The notes beneath the pieces were generated by a model. It was not told where the DNA came from, did no database searches, and worked only from the letters and a program-made list of their open reading frames with translations. Source: Spirochaetales bacterium (lineage in GTDB: Bacteria; Spirochaetota; Leptospiria; Leptospirales; Leptonemataceae). Taken from it: a stretch of 36,357 nucleotides of DNA. Shown one piece after another: positions 18,405-27,412 of this stretch. The stretch is from assembly GCA_015075425.1 (NCBI GenBank), contig JABTUL010000003.1, positions 312,501-348,857 on the forward strand, in the 5' to 3' direction. A program made the translations under genes and the position numbers. The first letter of the stretch is position 1. Each line of letters starts with the position of its first letter.

Positions 18405-19565
18405 ATGAAGAAGGTGCTGTTCTTAACAGAGTTCTTTCGCCCGGAACCCGGGGGACTTGAGGGACTTTACACCGGTATAGCCGACTTCTGGGAGCCGGCA
18501 TCGCTTGAGGTCGTCGTTAGCTGTAAGGAGAGTTCCTATTTACAGAGTAGTAGTGTTCGTGCACAGTTCGATCGCAGCCGGCCCTATCCCGTTCACAGAA
18601 TCTCTCCTTTCGCAGACAGTTTGAAGCAGATGTTTAACAAATCAGACCAGGAGCAGAAATTTTTGAAATTTCTGGAGGAACGGCTGGAAATATTTGAGCC
18701 GGATCATGTGCTGATCGGTCAGATTTCTGAATCGTCCCAGGTTGCTCGTTACGCGCTGAGCGATTACAATGTTCCCTACTCTATCTTTCTTGGCGGCCGC
18801 GATTTTAAGAATAAATTAAGTTTATTTAATTTTAAGGACAGGAAGCTTGTGAGTCGAGCTCGCAATGTTTTTACATTGAGCCGATTCATTGCCCGCGGGG
18901 CCCGGGATTACGGCATCCCGGAGGAACGTATAACGGTGTTGCCCCCCGGTCTGGTTCGTTTGCCGGAGGAAAGTAAGAAAAGGAAGAAGAAAGAATTTGA
19001 TTTTTCTGAAAAGTTAAAGGGAAAGGTGGTGGTCCTCGGGATTGGCCCGTTTGTACCGCGGAAGGGATTTGATGTGCTTCTGGAAGCTCTCAGTATGGAG
19101 CTTGATGTGCAGAAAAAAGTACACGTTCTATTAGTAGGCAGTGGTCCGGAGTATTCTTACCTGGCGGAATTGATTCGCATCCGCGAGCTGGAAGAGAGTG
19201 TCACCATGACAGGCTTCCTCGACGAGGACAATCTGGCGGAAATCTACCAGCAGGCAGATATTTTTGTGCAACCAGGCCAGGACCGTGAAGATGACGTAGA
19301 GTCTCTCAGTACAACGCTCATGGAGGCCGCCGCCTGCGGCCTGCCCGCCATTGCGGGCAGGCAGGGTGGAAACGATGAATTGCTGCGGCATGGTATCAAT
19401 GGTTTCCTGGTTGAACCGGGCAATGTGGCCGATTTCGGCCGCAGGCTCCGCGAACTGGTCTTCTCTCCCACTCTGCGCAATCGCCAGGGGCGCATGGCCC
19501 AGGAGATTGCCCGGCAGGAGTTTGATTTTGCCCGTACCTGCGAAGCAATTCTTGTCCGGGTCTGA
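18405..19565 (+). CDS. GT4-family glycosyltransferase
   Basis: About 386 residues from ATG 18405 (MKKVLFLTEFFRPEPGGLEG); the frame is open to 18321 but the upstream part overlaps the divergent gene. The N-terminal Rossmann half has the GGLEGLYTGI acceptor-site pattern. The C-terminal half has GPFVPRKGFDVLLEAL, VLLVGSGPEY, VTMTGFLDEDNLAEIYQQADIFVQPG and the nucleotide-sugar-binding motif with two Glu (MEAAACGLPAIAGRQGGNDE). This is a retaining GT-B enzyme of family 4, as used in lipopolysaccharide or glycolipid synthesis. The acceptor and sugar are unknown. Confidence 0.92.
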   Translation: MKKVLFLTEFFRPEPGGLEGLYTGIADFWEPASLEVVVSCKESSYLQSSSVRAQFDRSRPYPVHRISPFADSLKQMFNKSDQEQKFLKFLEERLEIFEPDHVLIGQISESSQVARYALSDYNVPYSIFLGGRDFKNKLSLFNFKDRKLVSRARNVFTLSRFIARGARDYGIPEERITVLPPGLVRLPEESKKRKKKEFDFSEKLKGKVVVLGIGPFVPRKGFDVLLEALSMELDVQKKVHVLLVGSGPEYSYLAELIRIRELEESVTMTGFLDEDNLAEIYQQADIFVQPGQDREDDVESLSTTLMEAAACGLPAIAGRQGGNDELLRHGINGFLVEPGNVADFGRRLRELVFSPTLRNRQGRMAQEIARQEFDFARTCEAILVRV

Positions 19566-19581
19566 AGTCCGGTATCCGTTT

Positions 19582-22239
19582 TTACTTTTTCAAAAATTCC
19601 CGCAGCACCGTGTGCAGAATCCCACCATTGCGGTAGTACTCGATGTCCACCGGTGTGTCCAGTCTGGCAATAGCAGTGAATGTTTTGGAATCGGCTTTGA
19701 TGATTACTTCTTGCATGGGCTTTAAATCGTTGGAGAGTCCTGTAATTTCAAAAACTTCCTTACCGGTCAGGCCCAGAGAATCGGCATTTTCCCCGGCTTT
19801 GAACTGAAGCGGCAGCACGCCCATGCCGACCAGGTTTGAGCGGTGGATGCGTTCGTAGCTTTCCGCGATCACGGCCCGCACTCCCAGCAAGTAGGTTCCT
19901 TTGGCTGCCCAGTCGCGAGAGGAGCCGGTGCCGTACTCCTGACCGGCCAGTACTACCAGCGGAACTCCCTGTTTTTTGTACTCGATACTGGCGTCGTAGA
20001 TGGTCATTTGTTCGCCTGAAGGCTGATACGTTGTCCAGCCACCTTCCGTTCCCGGAGCCAGCTGATTGCGCAGGCGAATGTTGGCAAAAGTGCCGCGGGT
20101 CATTACCCGGTCGTTGCCGCGCCGCGAACCGTAGGAATTGAAATCGACTGGCTCGACTCCCTTTTCCTGTAAATACCTGGCGGCGGGCGAGTTCTTACTG
20201 ATAGAACCGGCGGGGCTGATGTGATCGGTGGTCACCGAATCCCCGACCTTAACCAGCACCCGGGCGCCTTTGATGTCACCGATGTTGCCGGACTCCGGGC
20301 TCATATCTACAAAGAACGGAGGTTCCTGGATGTATGTGGACTTTTCATCCCAGTCGTAAACGAGGCCGGTGCTGGTCTTGATCTCATTCCAGCGTGCGTT
20401 AAAGTTCCGTACCTGACCATACTGTGACTCGTACATTTCAGGAGAGATGACAGACAGGGCACGCTGCACTTCCGCAGTGGTAGGCCAGATGTCGCGCAGG
20501 TACACCGGCTGTCCACTGCTGTCCTGACCGATGGGATCTTTTTGCAGATCAATGTCCACGGTTCCTGCAAGAGCATAGGCCACAACCAGTGGCGGACTGG
20601 CCAGGTAGTTGGCTTTCACGTCAGGTGAGATTCGCCCTTCAAAATTGCGGTTCCCGGAAAGGACCGATGCAGCGACCAGGCCTTCTTTGTTTATGGCGTC
20701 AGAGACCACCGGGGGCAGGGGACCGGAGTTGCCAATGCAGGTGGTGCATCCGTATCCTACCGTATGGAACCCCAGGGCTTCCAGAGATCCCGTGAGACCT
20801 GCTTTATCTAAGTATTCTGTAACAACTCGGGAGCCAGGAGCGAGACTCGTTTTTACGTAAGGCTTAACTTTTAGGCCCCGTTCGACGGCTTTGCGGGCCA
20901 AGAGTCCCGCACCGATCATGACGCCGGGATTGGACGTGTTGGTGCAGGAAGTGATGGCCGCGATGACCACAGATCCATGAGTGATTTCAGAGTCCATGCC
21001 GGGCAGTCCGGCTTTCTTTTTTAGATCCTCTGATTTGAGCTCAAAGCCGCGTTCTTTCAGCGGTTGCGACAGAGCCTTTCGCCAGGTCCCCTGCATATCG
21101 TTCAGGTTGACCCGATCCTGGGGTCGCTTGGGGCCGGCGAGAGCCGGGAGCACAGAAGACAGATCGAGTTCAAGCGTGTCCGTAAAATCAGGTGTCGGAG
21201 AACTTGCAGTCAGGAAGAGACCCTGTTCTTTGTAATAGGTTTCCACCAGAGCAATCAGATCTTTGCTGCGTCCGGTTCGCTCCAGGTAGCGCAGGACTTC
21301 TTGATCTACAGGGAAAAATCCCATTGTTGCTCCGTATTCCGGGGCCATATTGGCCATGGTCGCCCGGTCTGGCAAAGACAGCTCCTGAATTCCTGGACCA
21401 AAAAATTCTACAAATTTATTTACGACTCCTTTTTTACGCAACATCTCCGTTACCCGAAGCACCAGATCGGTTGCAGTTGCGCCTTCCGGAAGACGTCCGA
21501 TGAGCTTGAAGCCAACAACCTGCGGGATCAGCATGTACATGGGCTGTCCAAGCATGGCCGCTTCTGCCTCGATTCCACCCACACCCCAGCCAAGGACTCC
21601 CAGGCCATTGATCATCGTGGTATGCGAATCCGTGCCCACAAGGCTATCAGGATAGGCAATCCCATCACGAGTAAGGACGACTCGAGCCAGATACTCCAGG
21701 TTCACCTGGTGCACGATGCCGGCTCCGGGCGGAACAATACCTAAATTTTCAAAAGCACCCTGGCCCCATTTCAGGAATTCATACCTTTCGCGATTGCGTT
21801 CAAATTCGATAGCGATATTCTTTTCGAGGGCATCCGGGCTCCCGAAGTAATCAACCATCACGGAGTGATCGATGACCAGATCAACCTGAACGCGAGGGTT
21901 GATTCGGGATGGATCGCCACCCATACGCACCATGGCACTGCGCAGAGCTGCCAAATCGACGACTGCAGGCACGCCGGTAAAATCCTGCAGAACGACCCGC
22001 CCTGGTTTGAACGCGGTTTCCCGTTCCGTATTGTTTTTGTCCCAGTTCAGTAAAGCAAGCACATCGGACTCATGGATCTGAAAGTTGTCCAGATTGCGCA
22101 GGGCAGCTTCCAGAAGGATCCGGATGGAGTAGGGTAGCCGATCCAGATTTCCTTCCGCCGAGCGGGCCAGTTCCGGCAAACTGTAGTAGCCGTATTCTTT
22201 TCCGGCAGCCGTACATTTTTTGAAAGTGCTTTCCTTCAT
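19582..22239 (-). CDS. acnA: Aconitate hydratase (AcnA/IRP type)
   Basis: The 885-residue protein is full length for the monofunctional AcnA/IRP1 family. It isomerises citrate to isocitrate in the TCA cycle with a [4Fe-4S] cluster. The cluster cysteines are in TSCTNTSNP (one) and [13 protein letters not shown] (two). Other family signatures are [44 protein letters not shown] and [16 protein letters not shown]. Order and length agree with intact enzymes. The arsC-like gene lies 40-45 bases upstream on the same strand and may be cotranscribed. Confidence 0.97.
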   Translation of the reverse strand: MKESTFKKCTAAGKEYGYYSLPELARSAEGNLDRLPYSIRILLEAALRNLDNFQIHESDVLALLNWDKNNTERETAFKPGRVVLQDFTGVPAVVDLAALRSAMVRMGGDPSRINPRVQVDLVIDHSVMVDYFGSPDALEKNIAIEFERNRERYEFLKWGQGAFENLGIVPPGAGIVHQVNLEYLARVVLTRDGIAYPDSLVGTDSHTTMINGLGVLGWGVGGIEAEAAMLGQPMYMLIPQVVGFKLIGRLPEGATATDLVLRVTEMLRKKGVVNKFVEFFGPGIQELSLPDRATMANMAPEYGATMGFFPVDQEVLRYLERTGRSKDLIALVETYYKEQGLFLTASSPTPDFTDTLELDLSSVLPALAGPKRPQDRVNLNDMQGTWRKALSQPLKERGFELKSEDLKKKAGLPGMDSEITHGSVVIAAITSCTNTSNPGVMIGAGLLARKAVERGLKVKPYVKTSLAPGSRVVTEYLDKAGLTGSLEALGFHTVGYGCTTCIGNSGPLPPVVSDAINKEGLVAASVLSGNRNFEGRISPDVKANYLASPPLVVAYALAGTVDIDLQKDPIGQDSSGQPVYLRDIWPTTAEVQRALSVISPEMYESQYGQVRNFNARWNEIKTSTGLVYDWDEKSTYIQEPPFFVDMSPESGNIGDIKGARVLVKVGDSVTTDHISPAGSISKNSPAARYLQEKGVEPVDFNSYGSRRGNDRVMTRGTFANIRLRNQLAPGTEGGWTTYQPSGEQMTIYDASIEYKKQGVPLVVLAGQEYGTGSSRDWAAKGTYLLGVRAVIAESYERIHRSNLVGMGVLPLQFKAGENADSLGLTGKEVFEITGLSNDLKPMQEVIIKADSKTFTAIARLDTPVDIEYYRNGGILHTVLREFLKK

Positions 22240-22282
22240 GGAGCCGGGGTGTCCGGCGTAATGACTTGAGTCAATAAGATAA

Positions 22283-22687
22283 TTATCCGCTGGCCCTGAC
22301 GATCTCCCGCACCTTACTACCGATCAAATCACGGACTTTTCGGAAGTCATCCGGGTTCATATCGCGGGGGTCAGGGATCTGCCAATCAAGGCGATTTCTC
22401 GCGGGTATGAACGGACAGGCGTCGCCACAGCCCATCGTGACAACATAGTCAAATTCCATGGGCGGAAGATCGTCCAGGCTTTTGGAAGTGTGACTCGACA
22501 GGTCATAATTGAGTTCGGCCATGGCTGCAATGGCTCTGGGATTGACTTTGCCCGATGGGCGTGAGCCCGCGCTGAAAGCTTCGATCTGGTCCCCCCCATA
22601 AATACGGGCAAAAGCCTGGGCCATTTGGGAGCGATTGGAATTTTCAATACACACGAACAGGAAACGTTTCACTTCAAAGGACAGCAT
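22283..22687 (-). CDS. Arsenate reductase-like low-molecular-weight phosphatase
   Basis: About 134 residues from ATG 22687 ([16 protein letters not shown]); an ATG at 22711 and a GTG at 22672 are alternatives. The P-loop is CIENSNRSQ (Cys-x5-Arg), as in LMW protein tyrosine phosphatases and thioredoxin-linked ArsC. The later [13 protein letters not shown] matches the redox Cys pair (Cys82/Cys89 in S. aureus ArsC), and the [15 protein letters not shown] tail is also ArsC-like. The second P-loop position that is usually Cys (NSC-R) is Asn here. Probable function is reduction of arsenate to arsenite, but no other ars gene is adjacent. It is the last core gene before the accessory array. Confidence 0.82.
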   Translation of the reverse strand: MLSFEVKRFLFVCIENSNRSQMAQAFARIYGGDQIEAFSAGSRPSGKVNPRAIAAMAELNYDLSSHTSKSLDDLPPMEFDYVVTMGCGDACPFIPARNRLDWQIPDPRDMNPDDFRKVRDLIGSKVREIVRASG

Positions 22688-22711
22688 CCCGGGGAATACG
22701 CAAATGCGCAA

Positions 22712-23130
22712 GCCAGTTTGACAGCCAGCCGTTGAACGGGGCCAGCGCCGCCCCGAAGAGCCGGAGCGACGGTGTAGTGGATTGGAGGCCCGCAGCTCTT
22801 TTTACGGACTGGCCCATCATCTTATGCAAGTGAATTGGAAGGCCCAATGATTTTTTTTACCATCTCTCCAGAGATTCCGAATAGGATCTTTCTGCGGAAC
22901 AAGGGAATGGGGTCATTCTTCCTGCGGATCAAAGGAATGCATGAACCGGGATTTCGAGAAAAAGATATCTGGCTTTCTTCTTTCGTACGGAGGCTGAAAG
23001 GAACGTTTGAAGAAGGCAAGTAACGTTCCGGACACGAAACCCTCGCGAAACAACGGAACTTTGTCTTACGCCATGCCCAACTCAAATTCTTTTTCTTGTT
23101 TTGGAATCTGGCGTCCACCCGATTTTACCT
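22712..23130. other. Gap between core genome and array; holds a remnant of an attC-like site
   Basis: No convincing gene is seen (ORFs of 62 and 98 codons lie on opposite strands over the same bases, with no start signals). Bases 22744-22797 resemble the right-hand part of the family-2 site at 33440-33478: both have GCGCCG, CCCGA-GAGCCGGAGCG and GGAGGCCCGCAGC in order. This suggests that the array once extended to the edge of the arsC-like gene. Confidence 0.5.
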
Positions 23131-24424
23131 AGCAGGCTGCTGAAAAAGTCAAAAAAATCCTGGCCGATAGTAGGCCTAATTTATTAATAGGCCACGGAGG
23201 TCCAAAAATGCGTGGATCAGATATTCAACAGCCTGTAATGTTCAGCTATATGCCGCTGGATGAAATCGTATCAAAGAAACAGCCTTTGCGAGAGATTCGG
23301 GAAATGGTCGACTTTATTCTGGAACGTATGGACAGGCGTTTTGGATCAATGTATTCAACCTTGGGGCGACCTTCCATCCCGCCGGAAAAGATCATGCGAG
23401 TCTTATTGCTGCAGATCCTGTATTCCGTCCGTAGCGAGCGGCTGCTCATGGACCAATTGAAATACAATATGCTTTTTAAATGGTTTGTGGGACTCAACCC
23501 GGATGATGAACCGTGGGATCCTACCGTTCTTTCAAAAAACAGGGAGCGTTTCCTCAGGGGCGGAGTTGCCAGGCGTTTTTTTCGCGAAGTAGTGGCTCTG
23601 GCTCGAAATAATGGTCTACTGAGCGCTGAGCACTTTACGGTTGATGGGACACCTGATTCAATCCCTGCCAGCCTGAAAAGTTTCCAGCCCAGGGGAAAGA
23701 AACGAAAGAAACCGCAAGGAAGAAATCCATCCATAAATTTTCATGGAGAAAGAAGGTCCAATAAGACCCATCAATCGATTACAGACCCGGAAGCCATCCT
23801 GTGTCGCAAGGGTCCGGGAAAGGAAGCGCTTCTTTCCTACCTTGGCAATGCGCTTACTGAAAACCGCAATGGGCTGGTGGTCGATTGCAATCTCGTTCTG
23901 GCAACAGGTACAGCAGAGCGCGAGGCGGCGATGCAAATGCTTAAAGCAGAAAGGACAAGGAATCCTTTCGGGAGAATAACTGTGGGGGCGGACAAGGGCT
24001 ACGATGTCAGAAGCTACGTGGACTTCTGTCGAAAAAATGATGTTACACCGCATGTGGCATCCCGAAAAAGGAACCGCAATTGATGGTCGAACGATAAGAC
24101 ATATCGGATATAAAATCAGTCAGATAAAACGTAAGATGGTAGAAGAACCTTTTGGATGGGCGAAGACCATCGGGAATATGCGCCGCTCTCGTTACTTCGG
24201 TCTGGCCAGAACCGGCTTTTCATTTATTCTGTGCATGGCAGCTTATGATCTCGTGCGGATGCGAAAATTGATTTACTGAGGGGAAGGTGTGTCCGTTTGG
24301 GTGCGGACAAACAAAAAAGGAGCCAGAATGAACCGAAAAATTAACGATGCATCATATTATTTCATAAAGAATACATACAGTGCATCATCGGTCAAAGAAA
24401 ATCAAACTTTTTCAGCAGCCTGCT
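23131..24424 (+). mobile_element. IS5-family insertion sequence with perfect terminal repeats
   Basis: The 19-bp inverted repeats are perfect: AGCAGGCTGCTGAAAAAGT at 23131-23149 and its complement at 24406-24424. CT before and AG after extend the symmetry, so each edge reads CTAG, probably the target motif. Length is about 1.29 kb with one transposase frame. It removes the left half of attC-like site A: only that site's right part survives, directly after the element. Confidence 0.92.
23208..24279 (+). pseudogene. IS5-family transposase, interrupted by one frameshift
   Basis: The first frame (23208 to the stop at 24083, 291 residues) covers the DUF772 N-terminal region (residues about 14-110, with GRPSIPPEK and RSERLLMDQLKYN), the first catalytic Asp in FTVDGT, and the second in VGADKGYD. 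The second frame (open from before 24060 to 24279) carries TAIDGRTIRHIGYKISQIKRK and the catalytic Glu in MVEEPFGWAKTIG. Family members have these in one protein, so the break near 24065-24085, shortly after TPHVAS, is a frameshift. The ATG at 23208 has a GGAGG just before it. It is likely inactive unless the break is a sequencing error. Confidence 0.88.
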
Positions 24425-24426
24425 AG

Positions 24427-24582
24427 ACCAAACCGGGCGCGCATCCGCACGACCCGCCACCATTCCGGCTTGCCTCAAAGCTTTCGCAACCCCTTTTCCC
24501 GGAATGGTGCCGGGGAGAAGACAAGGGCCGAACGACCGGAGCGCATAGCGCAGGGAGTGAGCGCTAAGCCGCAAAGTTAGCC
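24427..24582 (-). repeat. attC-like site A (family 1), truncated by the IS5 element
   Basis: Retains the inner branch half (GGGCGCGCATCCGCAC), the branch ACCATTCCGG/CCGGAATGG and the outer arm CGCTAAGCCGC followed by AAA-GTTA (24576-24579). The other half is missing at the IS5 edge. The stop codon of the BrnA-like antitoxin (24577-24579) lies inside the end box. Confidence 0.8.
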
Positions 24583-24864
24583 GCCGTGTCCGACTTTTTG
24601 GTCCGGATAGACTCTTTCATACAGATATTGTTTGATTAGACTCTGGTAGGGAATACCGCGTTCATTTGCCTGAATTTTCAGTTGATTCAGCAACGCCTCT
24701 GGCATTCTGATAGAAACAGAGCGGTTACTCGGTTTCAAATTAGGAAAAGACATCTTGCGGGCCCGAGAGTAATCAACGTATTCAGCGGAATCATGAGTGT
24801 GCCAGAAGGCAGCTTCTTCTTCCTCATTCTTAAATTTCGGAATCTTCTTCAAGGTGGCTTTCAT
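24577..24864 (-). CDS. brnA: BrnA-type (CopG-like) antitoxin
   Basis: The 95-residue protein has an acidic Trp/His segment (EEAAFWHTHDSAEYVDYS), then NLKPSNRSVSIRMPEALLNQLK, a ribbon-helix-helix DNA-binding domain typical of CopG/BrnA antitoxins. It neutralises the BrnT-like toxin encoded just upstream and, with it, represses the operon. The start at 24864 lies inside the toxin gene (35-base overlap), consistent with coupled translation. The stop codon TAA is part of the end box of the attC-like site, a common arrangement in compact integron cassettes (minus-strand reading). Confidence 0.85.
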   Translation of the reverse strand: MKATLKKIPKFKNEEEEAAFWHTHDSAEYVDYSRARKMSFPNLKPSNRSVSIRMPEALLNQLKIQANERGIPYQSLIKQYLYERVYPDQKVGHGG

Positions 24865-25150
24865 AAGCTTTTTGCTCCCTTCTGGTCATGTTACGGGTTG
24901 ATATAATCCGGATTTTGTTTCTGCGTATTGTAAAAACGAGAAAAAGGAGCCGGTATGTTGCAGTGCGTCCGAGTACATGAAACCGGTCTTCTGATTCCGA
25001 GTGCATTTCATCCGGGATGACCAGAATGGGGTCATGGAAGAATACCTCCTCGCATTCAGCCGGGTGGACACTATGCCTGTTGCTGACCTTTTCTGCATTT
25101 CCTTTGTTCCAGTCGCAGCCGACAATTTTTGAAGAATCGGGCAACTTCAC
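24830..25150 (-). CDS. brnT: BrnT-type ribonuclease toxin
   Basis: The 106-residue DUF497/BrnT-family toxin (RelE-like fold). Family pattern: VGCDWNKGNAEKVSNRH, VHPAECEEVFFHDP, ESEDRFHVLGRTATYRLLFLVF and IRIISTRNMTRREQKAYE. BrnT cleaves RNA and is held inactive by BrnA. It starts with GTG at 25150, which lies within a large palindrome (25146-25178), so expression is probably tightly autoregulated. A later start is possible, since many BrnT proteins begin close to the Trp-Asn-Lys segment. It pairs with the antitoxin at 24577-24864. Confidence 0.85.
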   Translation of the reverse strand: MKLPDSSKIVGCDWNKGNAEKVSNRHSVHPAECEEVFFHDPILVIPDEMHSESEDRFHVLGRTATYRLLFLVFTIRRNKIRIISTRNMTRREQKAYESHLEEDSEI

Positions 25151-25178
25151 TTGTATATATGCAGTATATACAAGTGAA
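25146..25178 (-). promoter_or_regulatory. Palindromic operator/promoter of brnT-brnA
   Basis: Perfect 14-bp arms, TTCACTTGTATATA (25146-25159) and TATATACAAGTGAA (25165-25178), are separated by 5 nt and overlap the GTG start. A TTGACA on the minus strand (25183-25188) is a candidate -35, with TATACT 14 bases further on; that spacing is short. It is the expected place for binding by the RHH antitoxin complex. Confidence 0.7.
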
Positions 25179-25273
25179 AAAATGTCAAGAGGAAAAGGGC
25201 TCTCTACCAGGTTTCCGGCAATCGTGCACGCGAAAAAAAACAGAGGGAAGGTGAATAAGCCCAGACATGGCGG

Positions 25274-25507
25274 TTAATGACGCGGCTTAGCGAAGTTGGG
25301 CCGGCAGGCCCAATTTGCCCGCAGTCTGGTGCGGTGCGCGCCATACGCGTAATCTAAACCGGGCGCGCATCCGCACGACCCGTCACCATTCCGGCTTCCC
25401 TCAAAGCTTCTGCAACCCCTTTTCCCGGAATGGTGGCGGGGAGAAGACCAGGGCCGAACGACCGGAGCGAACAGCGTAGGGAGTGAGCGCTAAGCCGCTA
25501 AGTTATG
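25274..25507 (-). repeat. attC-like site B (family 1), complete
   Basis: About 234 bp. Outer arms GCGGCTTAGCG and CGCTAAGCCGC (11 bp, perfect) are followed by AA-GTTA at 25502-25505. Internal branches are TTGGGCC/GGCCCAA, GTGCGGTGCGCGCC/GGCGCGCATCCGCAC and CACCATTCCGG/CCGGAATGGTG. The left end box reads TTAAT where the other copies have TAAC. It separates the BrnT/BrnA unit from the PIN unit. Confidence 0.85.
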
Positions 25508-25565
25508 CGCTTTGTTCCGAGCCCATCCTCTGGTGAAAGAATCCGGAGAAAGAGAGATAAATGAA

Positions 25566-25600
25566 TTGACGGATGATAGCGCCGGTGCTATCATATTCTA
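25566..25600 (+). promoter_or_regulatory. Promoter and palindromic operator of the PIN-toxin operon
   Basis: -35 TTGACG (25566-25571), a 17-bp spacer, and -10 TATCAT (25589-25594). A perfect palindrome, ATGATAGC (25573-25580) / GCTATCAT (25587-25594), fills the spacer and covers the -10, so a repressor bound there would block transcription. The predicted transcript start, 6-7 bases after the -10, falls on the GTG start codon at 25601. Confidence 0.72.
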
Positions 25601-26038
25601 GTGCGTGTAGTCATGGATACGAGTGTCTTGTATCAGGCTTTACGTAGTGCGCGAGGGGCGTCGCACCGGATCCTCCGCATGATCAGTGCCGGAAAACTTG
25701 AATTGGCCCTGTCAACGAGTGCGTTTGAGGAGTACGCGGCCGTTCTGTCGCGTAGGTCCAGCCTGGCAGACCTTCGACTGTCCAGAAAGGACGTAGATAA
25801 TGTGCTGGAATTCATAGCTTATCTTTGCATTCCGGTCACTATCCACTTTGGGTTGAGACCCAACCTGCAGGATGAAGGGGACAATTTGTTTGTGGAGCTG
25901 GCATTCGCGAGCCAGTGCCGGTATTTGATCAAGAGCAATGTTAGGGATTTTAGGTCTGGAGACCTGAAGTTCGACAGTTTTGAGGCGGTTACGCCTGCCG
26001 AGTTCTTAAGAATTTGGAGGAAGACATATGAAAGCTAA
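25601..26038 (+). CDS. PIN-domain toxin (COG1569-type)
   Basis: The 145-residue PIN-family ribonuclease toxin. Acidic metal-binding residues are in VVMDTSVLYQAL (first Asp), FEEYAAVL (Glu), DEGDNLFVELAF (Asp/Glu pair) and IKSNVRDF (Asp near the C-terminus), in the family order. PIN toxins cleave RNA, and COG1569 members are annotated as toxin components of type II modules. The start is GTG 25601, or ATG 25613, which would leave a 12-nt leader; the promoter position suggests a leaderless or nearly leaderless mRNA. It overlaps the antitoxin gene by 11 bases. It is the only cassette gene on the plus strand. Confidence 0.85.
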   Translation: MRVVMDTSVLYQALRSARGASHRILRMISAGKLELALSTSAFEEYAAVLSRRSSLADLRLSRKDVDNVLEFIAYLCIPVTIHFGLRPNLQDEGDNLFVELAFASQCRYLIKSNVRDFRSGDLKFDSFEAVTPAEFLRIWRKTYES

Positions 26039-26297
26039 GACCAATGTTTTGACCTTAAGGATCCCTCAGGATCTGAAAGACCGAATTGAGAAAATGGCAG
26101 ATCAACAGGGTGTGTCGATCAATCAGCTCGCGATGTATGCCTTTGCGCGGGAGATCACAGAGATGGAGACCCGCGGATATTTTCAGCGTATCTACGGTAC
26201 GAAAAGTGGAAAGCAGTTAAGGGCTGGGTTCGAGCGAGTAATGTCCAAAGTAAAATCAGACCGAGTTCCGAACTGGGACAAGCCTGTTGAGCAATAA
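26028..26297 (+). CDS. Ribbon-helix-helix antitoxin of the PIN toxin
   Basis: The 89-residue protein has an N-terminal Arc/CopG/HicB-like RHH domain (VLTLRIPQDLKDRIEKMADQ, then GVSINQLAMYAFAREI) and a C-terminal tail (GYFQRIYGTKSGKQLRAGFERVM) that probably wraps the toxin. Toxin-first order and the 11-base overlap with the PIN gene fit a type II module. It is the likely ligand of the palindrome at 25573-25594. The GGAGGAAG 8 bases before the ATG is a strong ribosome binding site, stronger than anything seen for the toxin, which would favour antitoxin excess. Confidence 0.85.
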   Translation: MKAKTNVLTLRIPQDLKDRIEKMADQQGVSINQLAMYAFAREITEMETRGYFQRIYGTKSGKQLRAGFERVMSKVKSDRVPNWDKPVEQ

Positions 26298-26353
26298 TGG
26301 CGGTTTCGCTGCAAGTGGTCGTGGATAAAACAAGAAAAACTGCGAGGAATGAC

Positions 26354-26490
26354 GCTTAACGACGCGGCTTAGCGAAGTTGGGCCGTGAGGCCCAATTTGC
26401 CCGCAGTCTGGTGCGGTGCGCGCCATACGCATCCACCAACCCGGGCGCGCATCCGCACGACCCGTCACCATTCCGGCTTTTATCAAGGCT
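26354..26490 (-). repeat. attC-like site C (family 1), truncated by the IS3 element
   Basis: Contains the end box TTAAC (26356-26360), the arm GCGGCTTAGCG, branch TTGGGCC/GGCCCAA, branch GTGCGGTGCGCGCC/GGCGCGCATCCGCAC and half of the third branch (CACCATTCCGG). It then stops at the IS3 terminal repeat (26491). The other half is not found on the far side of the insertion at 29140, so sequence was lost. Confidence 0.82.
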
Positions 26491-26544
26491 TGATCTTCCC
26501 CCGATTTTCTGGACACCCCAACACCAAATGGGAGGAACGAAAAT

Positions 26545-26811
26545 ATGGGAAGAAAGAAAGGAGTTCCATTGTATGATGATGGATTCAAGCGGGATGCAGT
26601 CGATCTGACTGTCCACGGAAAGTCCGTGCGCCAGGTTGCATCGGACATGGGCATTTCTGAAGCCAGTCTTCATAATTGGAGAAAGAAATATTTGGATGAA
26701 GAAGGTCCACAGCGGCAACACCTGAGGGAGGAAAACGAACGCCTGCGCCGGGAAGTCATAGAACTCAGACAGGAGCGTGATATCTTAAAAAGTCCGTGGC
26801 CATCTTCTTGA
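26545..26811 (+). CDS. IS3-family OrfA (HTH), frame broken near its end
   Basis: The 88-residue protein has a helix-turn-helix (SVRQVASDMGISEASLHNWRKKY) followed by a leucine-zipper-like coiled coil (LREENERLRREVIELRQERDILK), the standard OrfA layout in IS3. Relatives continue ILKKSVAIFLKPHRT; here five A follow TT where six would keep that frame, so the last residues (SPWPSS) are off-frame. IS3 elements use programmed slippage in A runs to fuse OrfA and OrfB, so the A run could also be the slippery site; the position and sequence favour a lost base. Confidence 0.75.
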   Translation: MGRKKGVPLYDDGFKRDAVDLTVHGKSVRQVASDMGISEASLHNWRKKYLDEEGPQRQHLREENERLRREVIELRQERDILKSPWPSS

Positions 26812-26814
26812 AAC

Positions 26815-27412
26815 CACACAGGACAAGTATGCCTTCGTGAAGGCGCATTGTCTGATTGTCTGTGAAGAAGATGCAAGATTCTGGAAATTTCGCGGTGGAG
26901 TACCATGAGTGGCTGGATCGCAAGCCCTCCCTCGTCGGGCCAGTGAGAATGCGGCGATCCTTACGGTGATCAAAGCTATCAACGCTGAGGTTAAAGGCGC
27001 CTACGGAAGTCCGAGGATGACCTGAACTTGGCTGGATCGCGGGATTCAGGCCGGGCGAAAACCGTGTTGCCCGTATTATGGCCAGATCTGGCGTTTCTGC
27101 CTCATTCAGGCGCAGATTCAAGGTCCAGACCACGGATTCTAAGCTATGATCTTCCGATCTCTCCGAACTTGCTTGATCAGAAGTTCAAAGCAACTCGCGC
27201 TAACCAGATCTGGTGTTCTGATATCACCTATATCCGCATCCGGCGAGGGCTTCGGCCATCTGTGTGTGGTCAAAGATCTGTATGATGATGAGAAGATTGT
27301 CGGTTGGTCTTCGCGCCATTTAAAAACAGAGCTGGCTCTCGAAGCTTTTCGCCATGCTGTATTCCGTCGCAAACCGCGTCGAAGCATCATCTTCATTCAG
27401 ATCGCGGAGTCC
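26815..27412 (+). pseudogene. IS3-family OrfB (integrase), 5' part, frameshifted
   Basis: Recognisable pieces are KAINAEVKGAYGSPRMT, then NLLDQKFKATRANQIWCSDITYIRI (first DDE Asp) in one frame, and GEGFGHLCVVKDLYDDEKIVGWSSR, LKTELALEAFRHAVFRRKPRRS and (with one base restored) HSDRGV (second Asp) in others. At least four frame changes are needed. The reading breaks just after the HSDRGV codons, where the IS30 element begins. The rest of OrfB is at 28850. Confidence 0.8.

Noticed and set aside
22916-22945. Short imperfect direct repeat (CTGCGGA-CAA-GGAATG) in the intergenic gap.
   Set aside because: Only two copies, imperfect, with no link to other features.
22822-23118. Overlapping frames of 62 and 98 codons on opposite strands.
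   Set aside because: No start signals, no recognisable motif, and biased low-complexity content.
26782-26800. A run in IS3-a OrfA considered as an intact programmed slippage site.
   Set aside because: Five A after TT lead off-frame earlier than in relatives, and OrfB itself has further breaks; a lost base explains it better.
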